Below, in pieces: positions 61,402 to 64,000 of a stretch of DNA of 64,000 bases. A program made the translations under genes and the position numbers. The DNA comes from Methanospirillum purgamenti (GTDB taxonomy: Archaea > Halobacteriota > Methanomicrobia > Methanomicrobiales > Methanospirillaceae). The notes under the pieces were generated by a model that was not told where the DNA came from, made no database searches, and saw only the letters and a list, made by a program, of their open reading frames with translations. The stretch lies in assembly GCF_018502485.1 (NCBI RefSeq), contig NZ_CP075546.1. One strand, given 5' to 3'. The number at the start of each line of letters is the position of its first letter. The stretch's first letter is position 1.

Positions 61402-63336
61402 ATGTCAAAAAGCCAGATATCCTGTGAATCAGAAGCCTGTAATTGTCATGGATCTGGATGTTCGCATGAGCATACAGAGAGAGAATTGAAAATAAACCTC
61501 ATCAGACTTGTAACAGCAGGATTTTTTGTTACACTGGCAGTACTAACAGAATATAGAATTATACCTCTCACGGAACTAGAAATCCCTGCAGCTTTAATTT
61601 CTCTAGCTCTGACTGCATATCCTATCCTGAAAGAAGCGGCTTTGGGACTTATCAAGGGTGCATGGAATGTCTGCGAATTGGCAGCCCTGGCCCTTGTTGC
61701 AGCAGTTCTCATTGGTGAATTTACCGCTGCAGCCGAAATAGCATTTATTCTCACCATTGGTGAAATGGTTGAAGACTATCTTTATGCCAGGACTCAAAAA
61801 GATATTCATTCACTCATGCTTCATGTCCCCACCACTGCGAATATAATTAGAAATGAAGAGATAATTGAGATCGCGGTTGATGATATCAAGATCGGAGACA
61901 GAATTTTAATTAGGCCTGGTGAAAGAATTCCGGTAGATGGAGAGATCCAGAAAGGTCATTCAGATGTTGATGAATCGTTCCGAACCGGAGAAAGTCTTCC
62001 GATCCAGAAAAATCCAGGAGATACTGTCTACTCGGGAAGCATTAACCTGGATGGCATACTGGTCATTACTGCTATTAAGCCTGCAAATCAGTCATCTTAT
62101 GCCAAAGTGGTAGAACTTGTACAAAAAGCAGGAATGCGACGACCACCATCACACCCGATGATAGATACATTTGCACACTATTATACCCCCCTTATTCTTG
62201 TCATTGCTTTTGGAACTGCGTTCGTCACGAATGATATTGTTCGGGGAATCACAGTTCTTATCGTTGCCTGTCCATGTGCACTTCTTCTTGCAACTCCGTC
62301 AGCAGTGCTAGCAGCTATCGGACCGGCAGCCAAACAAGGTATCCTCATTAAGAGTGGCTCATTTTTGGAAATGTGTAAAAAAATCACGACTATTGTTTTT
62401 GATAAAACCGGAACACTAACCTCTGGTGAGATGAACGTAACAACCATAATACCCGAAAATGGATCAACACAAGAAGAAGTCTTAATAATTGCCAGTTCTG
62501 CAGAACGATCATCTCCTCATCCCATTGCACGGGCAATCCTAAAAGAAGCAAAAAGAACAGGAATTGTGTTATCAGGAGTTGGTACTGGCCGACATTTCCC
62601 TGGCAAAGGAGCTGAAGATACGTGGAATGGTGCTCCAGTTCTTGTTGGTAATAGAGATTTTTTCAAAAAAAACTCAATCCCGGTATTAGAATCGGCAAAA
62701 CAAGATAATATCCAGAAGAATATGTATGAGACCGAGGTGTTGGTGGCTAAAAACGGTGAATATATCGGTAAAATCCTCATATCAGATACGCTCCATACCG
62801 ATACAAAAAAAGCCCTGGCTTCACTCAGGCATTTAGGATATTCACAATATGCAATAATCACTGGAGACAATAAAAAAGCTGCACAGGCAATTGCAGATGA
62901 ATTGGAAATCCCAGAATCTATGACCTATTCCGGATTGTTACCATCAGATAAAGAAAAATTCGTAGCAGATCTCCAGGAAAAAGGAGAACGAGTATGTTTT
63001 GTAGGTGATGGAACAAATGACGGTCCAGCTCTTATTCGGGCGGATATCGGAGTAGGAATGGGAAGTCGTGCAAACACTCTGGCATTGGAGAGTTCGGGAG
63101 TAATTCTCATGGAACAAGGGCTTTCATCACTTCCGACATTTTTGAAACTGGGCAAGAAGACATCCCAGACAATAAAAGAGAATATTTCGCTTGCTTTACT
63201 GCTAAATTGTATGCTCATCGGATTAGCTGCAGGAGGCTTAATTACACCAGTTATCGGGGCAATAGGCCACCAGTTTGCAACGATCATTGTTCTGGTAAAC
63301 TCTATTCGATTATCATATACTTTCTCTGGATACTAG
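61402..63336 (+). CDS. Heavy-metal P1B-type ATPase
   Basis: A 644-residue metal pump. The N-terminus has no full heavy-metal-associated domain, only a short Cys/His segment (CESEACNCHGSGCSHEH). Membrane helices flank the actuator domain (FRTGESLP). The transport motif is VACPCALLLATPSA (CPC). The phosphorylation site is DKTGTLT, with a downstream HP motif in SSPHPIARAI, ITGDNKKAA and GDGTNDGPAL. CPC pumps export Cu(I), Zn, Cd or related ions; the ATPS ending is neither the usual Cu nor Zn form, so specificity is open. It is encoded directly after the MarR regulator. Confidence 0.92.
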   Translation: MSKSQISCESEACNCHGSGCSHEHTERELKINLIRLVTAGFFVTLAVLTEYRIIPLTELEIPAALISLALTAYPILKEAALGLIKGAWNVCELAALALVAAVLIGEFTAAAEIAFILTIGEMVEDYLYARTQKDIHSLMLHVPTTANIIRNEEIIEIAVDDIKIGDRILIRPGERIPVDGEIQKGHSDVDESFRTGESLPIQKNPGDTVYSGSINLDGILVITAIKPANQSSYAKVVELVQKAGMRRPPSHPMIDTFAHYYTPLILVIAFGTAFVTNDIVRGITVLIVACPCALLLATPSAVLAAIGPAAKQGILIKSGSFLEMCKKITTIVFDKTGTLTSGEMNVTTIIPENGSTQEEVLIIASSAERSSPHPIARAILKEAKRTGIVLSGVGTGRHFPGKGAEDTWNGAPVLVGNRDFFKKNSIPVLESAKQDNIQKNMYETEVLVAKNGEYIGKILISDTLHTDTKKALASLRHLGYSQYAIITGDNKKAAQAIADELEIPESMTYSGLLPSDKEKFVADLQEKGERVCFVGDGTNDGPALIRADIGVGMGSRANTLALESSGVILMEQGLSSLPTFLKLGKKTSQTIKENISLALLLNCMLIGLAAGGLITPVIGAIGHQFATIIVLVNSIRLSYTFSGY

Positions 63337-63459
63337 ACCAGATTAGTACCAAATCCTTCAATTTTTTCCCATTCCATATAGGCGACATTTTCCTATCTGA
63401 TATGTGAGTACACGGTAGACAGAACCAAGTATGAGGAGGATAAATATGGAAATCATACT

Positions 63460-64000
63460 ATGATCCGGATCCTCTACGTTGACGATGAAGATCTACTTCT
63501 TGATCTCGCCAAAATTTTCCTGGAAAAAAGTGGCGAATTTTCTGTAGATATATCAACAACAGCTGTAGGTCTAGCGGATTCATCCCGGATTTCGTCCTAT
63601 GAGGCGATTATTTCTGACTACCAGATGCCGGACATGAACGGTATTGAGTTTCTCAAAGAGATCAGAAAACGATACCCGGATTTACCTTTTATTCTTTTCA
63701 CCGGCCGTGGACGGGAAGAAGTTGTAATTGAGGCTATTAACAACGGTGCTGATTTTTATCTTCAAAAAGGAGGGGATCCAAAGGCACAGTTCGCAGAGCT
63801 GAATCATAAAGTGCTCCAGGCAGTGAAACGAAGAAGAACAGAACGAGAACTATCGAACTCAGAAAAACGTTTTTCAAAAATTTTTCATGCAAACCCTGCC
63901 ATCGCCGGATTGTCTGAACTTGCAACAGGGAAATATATTGATGTAAATGAAGCATTTCTGCACCGATTATCATTTACCAGAGAAGAGGTAATCGGGAAAA
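63460..64000 (+). CDS. Receiver-PAS protein, cut by the right edge
   Basis: 180 codons are visible and the frame is still open at the edge. Receiver about 1-125 (MIRILYVDDEDLLLDLAKIF, phospho-Asp in IISDYQMPDMNG, FYLQKGGDPK), then the start of a PAS domain (FHANPAIAGLSELATGKYID). It is very close to the receiver of the kinase at 41226-44069, so a multi-PAS kinase of the same type is expected. The start overlaps a five-codon frame (ATG 63446, MEIIL, stop TGA) that carries the strong AGGAGGATAAAT site; the ATGA overlap would allow coupled translation. Confidence 0.88.
   Translation, partial: MIRILYVDDEDLLLDLAKIFLEKSGEFSVDISTTAVGLADSSRISSYEAIISDYQMPDMNGIEFLKEIRKRYPDLPFILFTGRGREEVVIEAINNGADFYLQKGGDPKAQFAELNHKVLQAVKRRRTERELSNSEKRFSKIFHANPAIAGLSELATGKYIDVNEAFLHRLSFTREEVIGK

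Overview
The window looks like a chromosomal segment of a hydrogenotrophic methanogen of the Methanomicrobiales, most like Methanospirillum. This is inferred from four things: A+T-rich archaeal promoters with TATA boxes close to the genes, GGTGA/GGAGG-type ribosome sites, an unusually dense set of PAS/receiver/kinase proteins of the methanogen type, and secreted proteins with Thr/Pro-rich tails or many N-x-S/T sequons. No rRNA, tRNA or CRISPR array was found.

Layout. 1-7,120: rubredoxin, a membrane histidine kinase, an SRAP/HMCES-type protein, three receiver-domain proteins and an RNase HI. 7,165-16,068: a LysE-type exporter, a two-gene PAS/kinase unit, a small coiled-coil membrane protein, polyphosphate kinase, a DUF169 protein and a secreted Cache-like protein. 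16,285-29,470: a chemotaxis block with two soluble multi-PAS/HAMP MCPs, a transmembrane MCP, CheW, a receiver protein and a receiver-kinase gene with an in-frame TGA. 29,647-46,331: an HTH-PAS protein and four very large multi-PAS sensor kinases, interrupted by an IS4/IS1634-like transposase. 46,619-55,247: an accessory patch with a YqhA-like protein, rubrerythrin, a DtxR-family regulator, a WrbA-like flavoprotein, a frameshifted methyltransferase, a His-tailed DMT transporter, an ATPase remnant, an XRE regulator with its membrane partner, and secreted proteins. 55,583-60,062: a ferrous-iron (feo) operon. 60,574-63,336: a MarR regulator and a heavy-metal P-type ATPase. A further receiver-PAS protein runs off the right end.

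The most unusual item is the last gene of the feo operon (58,824-60,062). Its N-terminal half is a complete DtxR/MntR-type metal-dependent repressor (wHTH plus dimerization domain, metal ligands conserved). Its C-terminal half is a histidine-kinase transmitter of the same T-R-H-D-[IL]-x-N type that ends the large PAS kinases here. A palindrome lies between the feoA TATA box and start codon. Together these suggest an iron-sensing regulator joined to a phosphotransfer module.

Other recurring themes are a DHp-like helical module with the phospho-accepting His replaced (three copies), an extracellular sensor shared by two different kinase types, PAS domains with Cys clusters in chemoreceptors and kinases, and traces of gene decay: nonsense codon, homopolymer frameshift, ATPase fragment, and a degraded second feoA/feoB junction.
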